A stretch of DNA of 64,000 nt from Hoplostethus atlanticus (GCA_034670405.1 JAXDDX010000015.1:2790001-2854000); one strand, 5' to 3'. Counted from the stretch's first letter, positions 35,785-46,679 are shown. Translations and numbers: made by a program. The notes: generated by a model from the sequence alone, not told the origin.

Positions 35785-36414
35785 GGGTGTCTGAAAAGTC
35801 GTGAATCACAGGGAAATCACTCACTCCTTTATGCGCGTGACACGACCACCGACGACTCCCAGACACGACTGCGAAAGGAAAACCCGCGTTTCTTTGTAGC
35901 CACAAAGCATATCCAGATCGACATCCGCTACCTAAGCCAACACTATTACTACAGTACAAACGGTATACCATGTTTCTGACAAGGCGTAGCTGGTTCAACA
36001 GCTGCGCAGGTGTCAGTAAATTCACTGTTGCAGAATTTGGGATTTTTCACAGAATAGACTTTTCTTCCTGCAGGAAAGCCCCAAAAAAGCAACATCGAGA
36101 GGATTCCAAGTTGTAGCATGAAATCGCAACACACAAAAACTAAAAAATATGCTATATATTCAAGGTATGCTGACTTAACTAAAAGCATACCACCATAAAA
36201 ATAAATAAAATTCCATTATTTAAAGAGTTTATTGGCATTGAGACCAAATCAATGTTGAACAGTGTGCACATGTGTTACAACATTAGTTAACGCTCTACTA
36301 TCGACAAGCCCTGTCCAGTACCCCCCACAGCGTACCACCAACTTGAATTGACTAACAGGGTTCCTGTGGGAAACCCTGTACGGTGTTAACTTAGCCCTGT
36401 GATTTCAGACACCC
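35785..36414. mobile_element. Possible DNA transposon with imperfect inverted ends
   Basis: The left end reads GGGTGTCTGAAA, then after 8 extra bases ATCACAGGG; the right end, reverse-complemented, reads GGGTGTCTGAAATCACAGGG. The agreement is good apart from the 8-bp insertion. No target duplication was found. A second palindrome (acagggttcctgtggg next to aaaccctgt) lies at 36356-36380 and may be the edge of another element. No transposase remnant recognised. Confidence 0.45.
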
Positions 36415-36419
36415 GGTAC

Positions 36420-37196
36420 TCAAGGTTCACTAAGCCCTATTGATTCACGTGTGTTTGAGTACGAGGTGACATGGGCTTAGAGGGCACGCTGCCTTCCTCC
36501 CCACAACCGGGGCAGTGGTAAAGGCAGTGGTGATGGTGGGATGGGGGGGGCTGCCGAGGCATTAGGAAGAGGAAGAAGAGGGCAAGGACCAGCTGGGAAT
36601 TGGGAGAGTGTGTTGAGGGAGGTGAGTTGCCTTGTCTCAGGCGTCCAGTGCCATTGACTGCACTGTGCGCTTAACCGAGCGTGGAGGAATGCACAGGGGG
36701 AGTTGGGGGGGGTTAGTTTTGGCGGCCTACAGTCATGTATCACCTTCTCACCGTGCTCATCATTTTCTATTTCACAAACATATTTCAGGAGCAGGCTTAA
36801 CATGAACTCACAGGTGTGCCAAAAGTATCTGTGCAGTGTCCAAAATTAGCTTTTTGTCTCACCTGGCAAAAGGCCAGTATATTAAACAAAACAAAAAAAG
36901 TACCTGCCAAGAATAATTTTCACTCACCAAAATAATTAATATACGTTGTTCATAGAAATCTGTCACCCTACTCGTTACCAATGCTATTTCCTGTATAGAA
37001 TAAGGTACTGTGTGAAACAATCACTAAAAAGATTTAATTAAAAACTTGCTCACTCATTTACACAATGGATTACACAATCTTTATTTTCTTGGTGGCCTCA
37101 CACCTGCTACTTGTCACCGCATGGGAACAGCAGAATTAAGTTTCAACTACCGTTAGGCTAGTTAACCATCCAGACAGCAGAGGAAGAGGAGGGAAA
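36420..37196. other. Non-coding stretch
   Basis: No gene recognised. A G-rich patch lies at 36540-36552. Confidence 0.45.
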
Positions 37197-37204
37197 GTTT
37201 AGAC

Positions 37205-38563
37205 CAGGGCTACTCAACTTTACATAGCTCAAGGGCCACACAGCAAATTTTTTGGTCATATAAAACTATTTTGTGTTATTTCAAGCCACATGGATATCAA
37301 ATGATTAAATGACAATAAGTAGGCTTTATTCACTAAATGTAAAAGTGTTAGATTGCTGTTGCAATAAATCACAAGAATGTTTAATAAAATAAATATAGGC
37401 ATATTAAATTGAAATCAGGTCTGAGTATATCAAATTACCCCCAGATGGATATGTAATTCCAAGTCACCGTGATAGCCATCATGGTGATGTGAACGTTTGC
37501 CCGTTTTGGTCCTGCTATTGTTCTCTGGCAAAGAAGGCACATTGGTTTGTTATTTACCTCAACAAAAGCGAATTCTTCCTCCCATGTTTTTTGAAATACC
37601 CTGTGTTCATCAGAAATGTTACGTTTTGCCGGTTTTGCCATGACTTGAGAGTAGGCTAGGCTAGACTTCCTGCACAGTTCGGGCTTTCACATGATCCATG
37701 CAAAGCGTCGGCGTCAACACCAGGTTGAGCGCGATCCCTTCACGTGATCAGCGCCAGGAGAATTACATTACATTCATTACTTTCACACTGTCGAGTTTTT
37801 AAAATGACAGCATTCAGGAAAGAATAGAGTGGAGCTCAATTTCGGACTACAGCCCGCATCAGCCGTAGCTAACCACACCGCCAATGATCATACTAGCACA
37901 GCCATAGGAAGTGAATATAGACTGGCTGCATAAAGTCCTGTACTAAGCTGTCAACCACCCTGGTAGTCCCGTCTGTAAACCGACATCATTCCATGCCAGA
38001 CTTTTTAGTCAGATCGTGGTATGATTTAAGCGTCATGTTGTATAACTCGGGATGCTCCGACACACATAAAACAAGTTTCTCCTCCATTGTTTTTTTTTTA
38101 TTTTGCGGTTATGATATCAAACTGTGCTGTGATTGGTTGCGAGTCGCAGAGATCAGCGTCGCGAATGTCAAAGTTGAATATAGTTGAACTTTGAGCGCAG
38201 CGCCAGGGACTCTCCCAGCGTCTGCGCCCAGGTGCACAACGCCGACGGCGGCAGCGACGCTAGAATCGACGGCAACGCTTGCCAAATAGGAAATGAATGG
38301 CAGTGCCAGCGCCGAGCATTTTTGTCGCTGATCATGTTGGTTTATCTTCTTTGTTGATCCCACGATTGCTAAATAAGCACAGTATGCACGATCGCCATCT
38401 TGTGGTCATTAAGAATTTAGTTTAGAAATGGTTTGTGTTCATTGAAATGAGAATATTATATTTTTATTGGTAGTTGCTATGACAATAAAAATTCAACCAA
38501 GGGCCGCAATAATATTGACCTTGGGCCGCATGTGGCCCGCGGGCCGCGTGTTGAGTAGCGCGG
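37205..38563 (-). mobile_element. Internally deleted hAT transposon
   Basis: Perfect 8-bp target duplications gtttagac flank it at 37197-37204 and 38564-38571. The left end cagggctactcaac and the reverse-complemented right end ccgcgctactcaac agree at 12 of 14 bases. The subterminal parts carry matching GGCCACA/GGCCCGCGGGCC blocks. Inside, a minus-strand frame (37435-37641) keeps the N-terminal BED finger of a hAT transposase. Only about 230 bp follows before the element ends, so the catalytic core has been deleted. The ~900 bp upstream of that frame, including a CpG-rich patch near 38190-38330, is probably the element's promoter or 5' region. Confidence 0.85.
37435..37641 (-). pseudogene. hAT transposase N-terminus, BED-type zinc finger remnant
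   Basis: The 68-residue frame starts MAKPAKRNISDEHRVFQKTW and continues through FAFVEVNNKPMCLLC, then GPKRANVHI. The aromatic residues followed by a CxxC pair and PKRANV before His are characteristic of BED zinc fingers at the start of hAT transposases of the GTF2IRD2/ZBED-like type. The frame is lost after the first finger His: a neighbouring phase appears to carry on the homology (HHDGYHGDLELH). The RNase H-like catalytic domain and dimerisation region expected over the next ~500 residues are absent. The BED finger normally binds the element's own ends. No evidence of domestication. Confidence 0.75.
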
Positions 38564-40099
38564 GTTTAGACGCTCCTACTTTGTGTAGAAAAAGCGGAAC
38601 AGGCAGCTAAAACAGGAGCTTGTTTGATACAGAGCCACTGTTTTGCTTTGATTTGATTGGCTCGTGGTCATAGAGTGTATGGCGGCAGCAGCGACAAAGA
38701 TTGAGAACAATGAAAGACAAAAGACTGTATTTATTGGACCTATAAGATGAATGTAATTTTCAAAATAAAAGTTCTATCTTTGTTTTTTCTTATGTCATTT
38801 CATCATTTTCTCAGGCCTCAGGATTTAAGCTTACTGTCCAAGTTTAACTGATTGGCTGATTTACAGAACCTCTCAAAACATAGGACATTTAATGTGTTAG
38901 AGGCAACTTGCCCAAAAGAGCCTTTTCCATTTGTTTTGTGTTTGAGTGTGTGTCATTGTATGGATGTGTGTCTGTATTTTTGTGTCAATGTGGCAAAAGA
39001 TCATCACATGCTATAGTGTCTTAAAGGGAAATTCCACCGCTGGCCTTTCTTCGTTTCTTCATCGTTTGACTCATACAGTAAAATGATACGTGGTGTAAAA
39101 CCAGATATACATGCATACCAGACTGAGCCAGTTTTAGCTAGGTAGCAAAAACCTAGGATCTGTAACCTGATGAGAGGAACTTGGTTGATTTATTGTATTT
39201 TATTCAAGCAAGCAACAAAAAGCCGACACATTGTTGTGTGCCAGACTGCAGCATGTGCTTGCTTGATAGGAAAAAAAAATCATCATTGTATCCTCTACAA
39301 TATTGCCCACGGTGCATTATAAAGGTGATTCTATTACAGTGTATAATGGTGTTGGTAAGCCTATGTTGTGTTATCTTTGAAAATTTCAGGCTGTGACCAG
39401 GGTACTGTTCTCATTTTTTATCCTCAACTCAAAAATGATGCCACAGCTTCAGCACCACCAGCACCACCAGAAAGCTTGATGGCAAGCACAGAGTGTCCCA
39501 TCAAGCAGCACAAAACATGAAAGTGCATGTACAAATTACACCACCCTCCCCATGTTATCTTCTGACAACAGGATACAAAACCTACCTCATATTTTCCTAT
39601 GAATTGGCTGATTAAGCACATAAGGCACCTGGCTGCAGTCCTACTTTTTTGTGTGATATAATTTCATTATTCATTTCATCAGCGCCAATTGATTATGACC
39701 ACAGGTCTCATTTTTTAAAAACTAATAAACGGAAAGGTGCTGATTTCCAATAATGCTGTCTCCCTGGTGGTCCTGGTGATCAGATCTGCCTCAGTACTAT
39801 AATTTGAGCCTTGTCAAGTGTAAAGACCTTAGGAAAAAAAGAAAAAAGTTACTTGTAAAAGGATGTGACCTCTAACCCACTGAAGAGGAGGTCGTGGATT
39901 TTATACAACTAGATGAATAATGCAAAGCAATGAACTGAGGGAGAATTGATGTAATGGAACTTTACTGTTCTGTCACTGATGCAAACTGGCCGTTATTCTT
40001 ATATGCGTCAGTTATTGAGACCTTACACGGCCTGCATCGATTATGGTACTCCACATTGAAAACTGTAACCAATTGTCCAGTCCAGTTCATGTGGTGCTG

Positions 40100-40267
40100 A
40101 TCCACCTCCACATAGCCACAATACTGTCCACCAGAAGAGGGGATTCTTTCAGACACAGATTGGACCACACAGGTAGGAAGTACCAGGCGAGCTCCTTTCC
40201 CAGTCTTTCACCGTGGGGGACGCATTCCAGGAAAAAAAAAGTCTGTATGCAACCAAGTGGCCTATAG
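40100..40267 (-). pseudogene. P2X7-type ballast domain remnant, second exon
   Basis: On the minus strand an acceptor-like tract ending TTGCTATAG (near 40263) precedes coding-like sequence. In one phase it reads RLVLPTCVVQ, then SERIPSSGGQYCGY. The pattern LPxC followed by a basic/Ile-rich step, P and GQYxGF/Y is the conserved C-terminal part of the P2X7 ballast (cytoplasmic zinc-binding) domain. A frameshift near the LGKG segment and a poly-T run upstream break it. It continues the domain begun at 41290-41699; the intron between holds a Tc1-like insertion. Confidence 0.7.
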
Positions 40268-40425
40268 CAAGACGTAAAAACAGGAAACATGTAAATTCAT
40301 CTGTGCTCCACTAAGGCTGAAACAAGCTGGCAAATGTGATAGAAGAATATGTTGTAATACTGATTGGGCAGTGAATCAAACGTATTGGCTAGCCTTGATG
40401 ACTCAAAAATATGCCAACATTTATA

Positions 40426-40841
40426 CAGTCACGCTTTGTTTGTGAACCTCTTATTTTGAGTTAATACCATGTAATCCTTATTAAATCAAAATCAGACCTT
40501 TAACTGGACTACATTTACCAATGTTTTTAGAGGAAATCGTGCACGTAGTAAAATGAAAATAGTTTAAAGGGAATTAGTGCAGGTGCAAAAATGAACAGAA
40601 CGTCAGGCCATCAGTCTGAGAGTTAAAGCTCGGCCAAAAGTGGCTGTTCAACAAGATGACGATCCTAAGCATTCGAGCAAATCTACTTGTGACTTGCAAA
40701 TCATTGTTAGTAACATCTTATCCTGTGTATTGATGGTGTTTATTTGTGTATTTTCTTAAGTTGGGATATTTTCATTAAGGTTGGAGGTTTAGATGAGGAT
40801 TTTATAAGGTTATAGGGTTCACAAACTTCCAAGCTTGACTG
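40426..40841. mobile_element. Internally deleted Tc1-like element
   Basis: It is flanked by TA (40424-40425 and 40842-40843). The left end is cagtcacgctttgtttgtga and the right end, reverse-complemented, is cagtcaagcttggaagtttg followed by tgaaccct; they align with one small gap. At about 40600-40690 a plus-strand transposase remnant is readable as QQDDDPKHSSKST (40649-40687), the region around the second catalytic Asp of Tc1/mariner DDE transposases, preceded in another phase by degraded flanking residues. At 416 bp against roughly 1.2-1.6 kb for full elements it is a deletion derivative. It sits in the intron of the gene remnant at 40100-41699. Confidence 0.85.
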
Positions 40842-41289
40842 TATGACGCATCCTAGGCTATGAATGACAAATGCTTAGGTTAAAAGCTGTGGTAGTCCAG
40901 TTGGTAATTAGCCCATTAAAACTTATTTGTGCACATTGGATTGCAATTTATTTTTGTTAGCACGCTGAAACTATAATGTCTCATTAAACGTCCCATGCTA
41001 GCCTGCCAATTCATTCCTGGCCATGCATGATAGTGCCGCAAATTATAAGTCAATATGCTTGTGATTTGAAAGCTGGCAGAGAGCAGCTACGCATGTTAGT
41101 GGAATCGCTATGTACATCATATACAGTTGTGTTACTAATGATTTTTAGATAGCGGACAAATACAGTCTAACCATGGCAAGCATTTCACACACAAACTGTA
41201 CTAGACAGGATTTAGGTTAATGCTAGCGACAACAAAATGCATTAGCTATAGTTTGGTATCCTAGTGTGAAAATCACTTCCTTATTTGTA

Positions 41290-41699
41290 CTTACTCGGTA
41301 GCCCTGCAGGTCTTTGTTTCCCCAATGGCAGTTTAGCTTGGGGCTCCTGAAAAAATGTCTCCAAGACAGCTCGGTTCATATAGGGTTCAAAACTTTGGTG
41401 TGACGTGAGACAGAATCTTCCCTTTTCATTCTTTTCTTCATCTGTCATTGATGCCAAGAGAAATTGAGCATGACAACAGGCGCTTTCTATCTCCACTGGC
41501 ATTGCACAGCCGTTGCCATACAAATACACCAGCCGCTGTTTACACAAAATGCCAAAATTCTCCAGCGGCAAGAGCTGCTGTCTCCCGTCTGTCCCTCAGC
41601 TCTTCTGCGGTGTACTCAGGCTCCAACCAATAACCCTCTATATCAATTCAAGAGGAAGCTGTCGTCCAGTGTATCATCTTTTCTCATACCGTAAGCCAT
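41290..41699 (-). pseudogene. P2X7-type ballast domain remnant, first coding exon
   Basis: A minus-strand gene remnant starting at ATG 41699 (MAYGMRKDDTLDD). It then reads, in shifting phases, IEGYWLEPEYTAEELRDRRE, then YGNGCAMPVEIESACCHA, then FCLTSHQSFEPYMNRAVLE. The order PEYTxEELR, GxC..M....E..CC, C(I/L)T.H..F, RxVL matches the ballast domain found at the C terminus of P2X7 receptors and in many free-standing fish proteins. At least two frameshifts, an in-frame stop, and loss of the W-C-x-C part of the zinc site show it is dead. The exon ends at a donor-like GTAAGT near 41290. No P2X channel transmembrane or ectodomain sequence is present, so it is not a broken P2RX7 gene. It lies ~280 bp inside the right end of the putative TTAA element. 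Confidence 0.75.
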
Positions 41700-41986
41700 T
41701 CGTTCCTGAATATTGCTTCAAGTTAGCCAGCTGTAGAAGGACAAAGCTCGGGCTTTTACCATACCTCTCTTTGTACCAACTGCTGCTTGCTAATGGTCAA
41801 TGCCACCTGAGACTGCGCCCCTTAGGATGGGGAGCAGCAAATTCTAATTCCCAGCCTGTCGTAGTTCTTCCCCATGAGCCAGAAGGACACAATCATGGGA
41901 ATTTAACACAGAGACGGTATTATCCAGCCACTCAGACATATTCATACAGTCAAATCTTTATGTGTTAAATGGGAATTCCCCTTTAA

Positions 41987-42191
41987 AGCTACAATATCGA
42001 ACTTTTCACACCCGTATGACATGCCCACAGCAAATGGTATATGCCCCAAAATGTCCCCAACATTATTGAAAGGCCAATTCCAGGCAAACAAATGAGATTT
42101 AGGCATGTATGCAGAGTCACAGATCGATAATAAATCATATATTCTACTCATTTATTGTTATTTGAATGTGAAAAAGTGACATATTGCAGCT
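41987..42191. mobile_element. TTAA-flanked MITE abutting the 3-kb element
   Basis: TTAA at 41983-41986 and 42192-42195 flanks ends agctacaatatcgaactttt (left) and agctgcaatatgtcactttt (right, reverse-complemented), 16 of 20 identical, with cac continuing both. The element is 205 bp with no coding capacity. Its left TTAA is the same one that ends the 39025-41982 element. Confidence 0.8.
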
Positions 42192-42199
42192 TTAAGGAC

Positions 42200-43545
42200 A
42201 AAAAAAAAAAATACACTCATATCAATAGATGTGTTTTGGTACATGGTTGAAAGAAGGAAGGAAAACCTTTCTACTGCACAGTGAGATGTTTGGTGCAGTA
42301 CTGTATCTCCAGGAGATAATAAAATATACACCAGTGCAGGTTCTGAGTGTGCCTTTGTGTGGGAAGCAGCTAGGAAGAAGTCATCATTAAGTTACTGAAA
42401 TCAACACTGAAGTCTGACACACAAACCTCCTGCTGTTCTTCAGAGTTTTGAATGCACCTGTGGAGGTTGGCAGCACAGAAAGCCAAAGTCTGGTTTGGTC
42501 CAGACTGATTAGGTTAATGCTACTGATGGCTGCAAGAGGGCATGACCCAAAATAGGGCTGGTGTGGCCTAAACGTCATATATGATTTGAAGCATGGACGA
42601 TAACAGTATATATCACGCTATAGTCATTTTTTATTTTATAAAAAGCTTCTGAAGGTGTAAAAGCTCCGGTATACATACTTTAGATCCAGTGGTTTGATCG
42701 TTTCTTTAAATAGCTCTCTCTCAACAACTTGAAAGGGAACCATGGTGTTACATAAATACTCAGTAAACACAGTAATGGCATGTGTAATATCACTCCACCA
42801 CTTTTTTCTTCTAAGCCTTTGGAAAAGGTTTGAGAAAGTGATCAATTGCAGAGCAAGCATTTGTCTTCCCACTGCCGCTCAACCCGTCACTTGCTTTTTC
42901 TTTTTCTTTCCACATGTTTTGATTTGATGTGATGAAAAAGATCCCCTCTTCATCCTACGCAGTGCTTTTGGTTTCCATTCCTCCTCCAACATTTCTAAAT
43001 AAACCAATGAAAGCGTGGCCATACGATTGGCTGGTGCAGTCCGATGACAACAAATCTGTAATGACTCTTTGGCCAACGTTTCCTTTTACAGGTCAAGTGA
43101 AATGATGATGCTCTGCTGGTAGACGCCATACAGTCAAAATAAAACTGAATTAAAGGCGCACTGCCTCAGCAGAAAGATATGAAAAGGAAAGAAAATCCAT
43201 ATTTTCCAACATTCCAATTGGAGGGACAAAAACAACATGGTTTTCAATAAAACCATGCACAAGCGAAGGCACGCTTCTGCACATCAAAAAGTCTGAATAG
43301 CTTTACACAATCTGAAAGAGGCCTGAGAATAACTGAAAGAGAATTATAACATGAAACATGATATATCGGCTTATATATTCATGTATCGATAACTGTAACT
43401 CCCTATTTGCTTGTACTGTGCAGTGCCTGTGTGCAGGGCAGATTCAAAGCCCTCATTCATAGTAGTCCTTGTCAGCAATAGCAGTGAAGAGTCAAAGGCT
43501 TACAGGCATACACCAAATTTGTGGGTGATTGGCATGCTGGTCACA
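42200..43545. other. Non-coding stretch, no feature recognised
   Basis: A tagggctggtgtggcc segment near 42554 may be a stray hAT-type end without a partner. No gene seen. Confidence 0.4.
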
Positions 43546-43548
43546 TCA

Positions 43549-44229
43549 CCCGTTTAGTGAAGAGAAGAACATTTGATACCGAAATCATCCATGTGTCCCC
43601 GGTAGATCATTGGCTCTGGTGCTCCATGCTAACACTTTAGCATACTTAGCATAACGTTAAGTGATGATAAGGTGACAAGTATCATCCAAAGTAACTTTTT
43701 AGTCATTAAAAGTTATTGTTTGTATTAAATAGATTCATACATTTTAAAAGGAAATATTATTTTCTTTTTCTCTTTCTTTCTTCTTGTTGCCTTAGGATAC
43801 GCTCTATAATTAATGTTATTATTATTAACACAATATAGCTGATGTAGCCGTGGTTTATTTTTGGAATTACTTCTGGTAAACAACCATGCATTCATCCACT
43901 GCCCAGTGATTTTTGGCTGTACACAATCTCCCTTCGCCCACCACCTTCACTTGAAAAACAGGGAAAGCAGTGAAACAGTGTGTCATTTTTCCGTTATATT
44001 TCCTGTAAATTTTACTAATCCCCTGCACAAAGCTACCATATTATTTAAAATCATTTACCATTTAGCTTTAGAGCTGCTACAAGTTCTGATTTTACTCACT
44101 TTTGAGACAATGCTAGTGGCCTACTATCACATAGTGTATGCTAAAGTGTTAGCATGGAGCACCGGAGCCAAACGATCTACTGGGGACACATGGATAATTG
44201 TGTTGTCTATGTTCTCATCACTTAACGGC
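43549..44229. mobile_element. Fold-back element with ~95-bp inverted arms
   Basis: The left arm (43549-43645) and right arm (44136-44229) are imperfect reverse complements: atccatgtgtcccc, gtagatc, ggctc, then ggtgctccatgctaacactt and tagcatac occur in inverse order at the other end. The outermost bases are CCGTTTAGTGA and CCGTTAAGTGA. The ~490-bp centre has no coding sequence. Class is unknown; long inverted arms with a non-coding centre fit a MITE or fold-back element. No clear target duplication was identified. Confidence 0.75.
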
Positions 44230-44549
44230 TAGGTTAACCAACGGGCCGATCTCCCAGACACTCAGTGTAACCCTTCAAGGTTTCAGCCACCCCGCCCACA
44301 GCAGATACATACGGGCCTATGTTTGATGACTGCTTGATTAGAATAGTTCTTTGGAGCGAACCTGTGCTTCCTAATTAGTGTCTAAGTTTGGCTGTCTCTC
44401 ATTTGTTACAGTTGGGGAAAGTGACAACAGCTATTTGTTGAGCCAAGTGGGGGGGGCAAAGGGCAAAAACAAGGCATGGCGGAAAGAAAGAGAGAGCAGA
44501 TGGGATGGTGTCAGGGAGCGCAGAATGAAGCATACCTTCATCCATCACA

Positions 44550-44565
44550 ACACACACGCACACGC

Positions 44566-44616
<51 letters not shown>
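44550..44616. repeat. (CA)n microsatellite, interrupted
   Basis: CA run with early ACACGC variants and one TATA step near 44604. Confidence 0.95.
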
Positions 44617-44617
<1 letters not shown>

Positions 44618-44619
44618 CC

Positions 44620-45488
44620 ACACTAAAGCACACAGCAAGCTCACTCTTTTTGTGGCAGACCTATTGCAGACAAAATCACCAGCATTTCTGCTTCCGATTC
44701 CCAGTGTCCTAAACTAAATTCACCCTTGAGTATAAATGTTCATAGATGGGAGCTGTTGAAAATCAGATGCAGTGTTCTACTGTAGAGTGTATGTAATATG
44801 TACTGTACAGTAGTGGTGATAATTATATGTCCTTATATAAACAGCGACTGTAAGTATAAAAGGTTACAGCAGAAACAGCTGAAGTGCATCTTTAAAGACT
44901 TTAGGTATGGATTACTAAGAAACTTTGTTATCTGCAACTTGGTGATTCACAAACTGTACCCAGTAAACCCAATGCTGTGCCGTTCACCTCACTTAAAGTG
45001 ACACAGTGAGTTTGCGATGTCTTCTGCTTTCCAAGAAAAGAAAAAAAAAAAATACAATTTCTTTACGATCCGCTCACCAAATATCTAGAAAGAAGGCCAG
45101 AAGCCTTGGGTGTGTAATGTTCATTTTCAGACAACAATTCACTTCTCATTTCTCCATATTTGAAGTGACCAACAGAATGGTAATAGAGTTGACGTCGCCA
45201 TCCAGTGATTCACACTCATTTGTGATTTATTCATGAGAAAGTAAGCGGGGTGCCCCGCTTAATACAGTTTAAATCATTCATTCACTCCTGCTATTCAAAT
45301 CAGGGAGAATAATATAATTTCTGGCAAAACTTTTCTCCCCTTGTTCCCAAAACACAACTCCATTCAAACTTATTAGTCGGAGTAAAGAGAGAAGATTGTT
45401 TTGTCTGTGCTACAAAACAATGAGCTGACAAAGCCAAGCATGCAGGCAATTCAATAGAAGCCACTTGGAAGAGAATACACAAATAGCG
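44620..45488. other. Non-coding stretch, no feature recognised
   Basis: A TTAAAGTGACACAG segment near 44995 resembles a TTAA-type end but has no partner. No gene seen. Confidence 0.4.
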
Positions 45489-45496
45489 CTGAGGAG

Positions 45497-46667
45497 TAGG
45501 GATGCAGCGATTAACCGATTTTACTATTAACCGCGATTTAAAACGTCACGGTTATATAACCGTAGAGGCTCAGCAACACCGAGTGTATAAAAAAAAAAAA
45601 AACACTGAGTGTTTCTGTTCTCAGAAAAAAAGGGGCATTAATGGTAAATTACTGCCGGAACGAAAGGCTCTCAGCGAAACTCCCCCGAATAAATAACGGT
45701 TAAAAAAAAGGGACCGGAACGAAGTTAAAGTTACACCAGTGGTGCGCGCGCCAGCTTAAAATGCCGTGCGGAAGCCAAGCGACACTGTTGACAGTCAGAG
45801 AGAGCGAGAGAGAAACGCGAGACAGAGAGAGATAGCTTTAGTCTGTGTAACATTATTAGCTCAGTTAAGTGAAACAAATAAAACAGTCAGGAATTTAGAC
45901 CGTACCTGTATATCTGTGTGGGTGTCACGAGAGCGACATTGTGTTCGAGGGGGGGCTACGTCCGTCCATGCTACGCTACATTGCCAAACAATGGCAGAGG
46001 GACCAAGCGATTTGTATCCACCAAAAAAACGGCCCTGATGCAGACAGACAGAGGTCCTGCAGCCTTTGACTCTTTTTTTTTTTGTTTAGAAGGGAAATGC
46101 ATAGATAATATGTAGCTTATAATTCCAAAGAGATATAGACTTTGTTTCTTTGTATTTATTTTCACTGTTACTGTATTATTTATGTTTCAAAATGCAGCAA
46201 CTGTTAATGTAAAAAAAAAAAAACTTCTCTACTCAGGTCCAAAAGAAATGTAGAACTGAAAATACTATTTTGTAATATAGTTGATCAGAAGAGCCTTGCA
46301 GACAGAGGTCCTGCAGCCTTTGACTCGGTTTTGTTCAAAAGGGAAATACTGACATGGATGTTTAAAGATGTAGCTTATATTTAATTCCAAAGAGACATAC
46401 TTTTTGTTTATTTTTATTTATTATTTTGTATGTATTATTTGGCTACTGTATTATTTGTGTTTTGAAAGGCAGCAACTGTTAAAAAAAAAAAAAGCCAACA
46501 AAGACATTTTGTGGGGAAAATACAATAAAACCTCTAATTTATGAATACTCATGTGATTTTATACATCCATAGTGTTGTGGAATAAATGTACGCGTAATAA
46601 TCGTGAAACCGTGGTTTTTCCTCAGACTATAATCGTACCATCAAAATCTATAATCGTTGCATCCCTA
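45497..46667 (+). mobile_element. Internally deleted hAT transposon with internal duplication
   Basis: A perfect 8-bp duplication ctgaggag flanks it (45489-45496 and 46668-46675). The ends are tagggatgcagcgatta (left) and tagggatgcaacgatta (right, reverse-complemented), 16 of 17 identical. Inside, a short frame MAEGPSDLYPPKKRP (45990-46037) looks like a transposase N-terminus that stops at once, so the transposase has been lost. A ~180-200-bp non-coding segment is present twice: 46043-46223 and 46297-46493, both starting cagacagaggtcctgcagcc and ending in agcaactgtta plus an A run. Confidence 0.85.
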
Positions 46668-46679
46668 CTGAGGAGTTGC

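Larger units (their letters stand above)
39025..41982 (-). mobile_element. Putative 3-kb TTAA element with a captured gene remnant
   Basis: TTAA at 39021-39024 and 41983-41986 flanks ends AGGGAAATTCC (left) and AGGGGAATTCC (right, reverse-complemented). TTAAAGGR ends resemble those of T2/Kolobok-type elements. The interval contains a broken two-exon minus-strand gene beginning about 280 bp inside the right end, which is the layout expected of a transposon gene, and a nested Tc1-like element at 40426-40841. No transposase catalytic domain was recognised. The two ends agree over only about 11 bp, so joining them into one element is an inference. Confidence 0.5.

Noticed and set aside
39217..39290. 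HCCVPDCS motif suggestive of a THAP zinc finger near the left end of the 3-kb TTAA element
   Set aside because: Only the first cysteine pair fits; the downstream C-x2-H and the AVPTIF-like ending are not visible, and it is on the opposite strand from the ballast-domain gene. It would be interesting if a profile search supported it, since some TTAA elements encode THAP domains.
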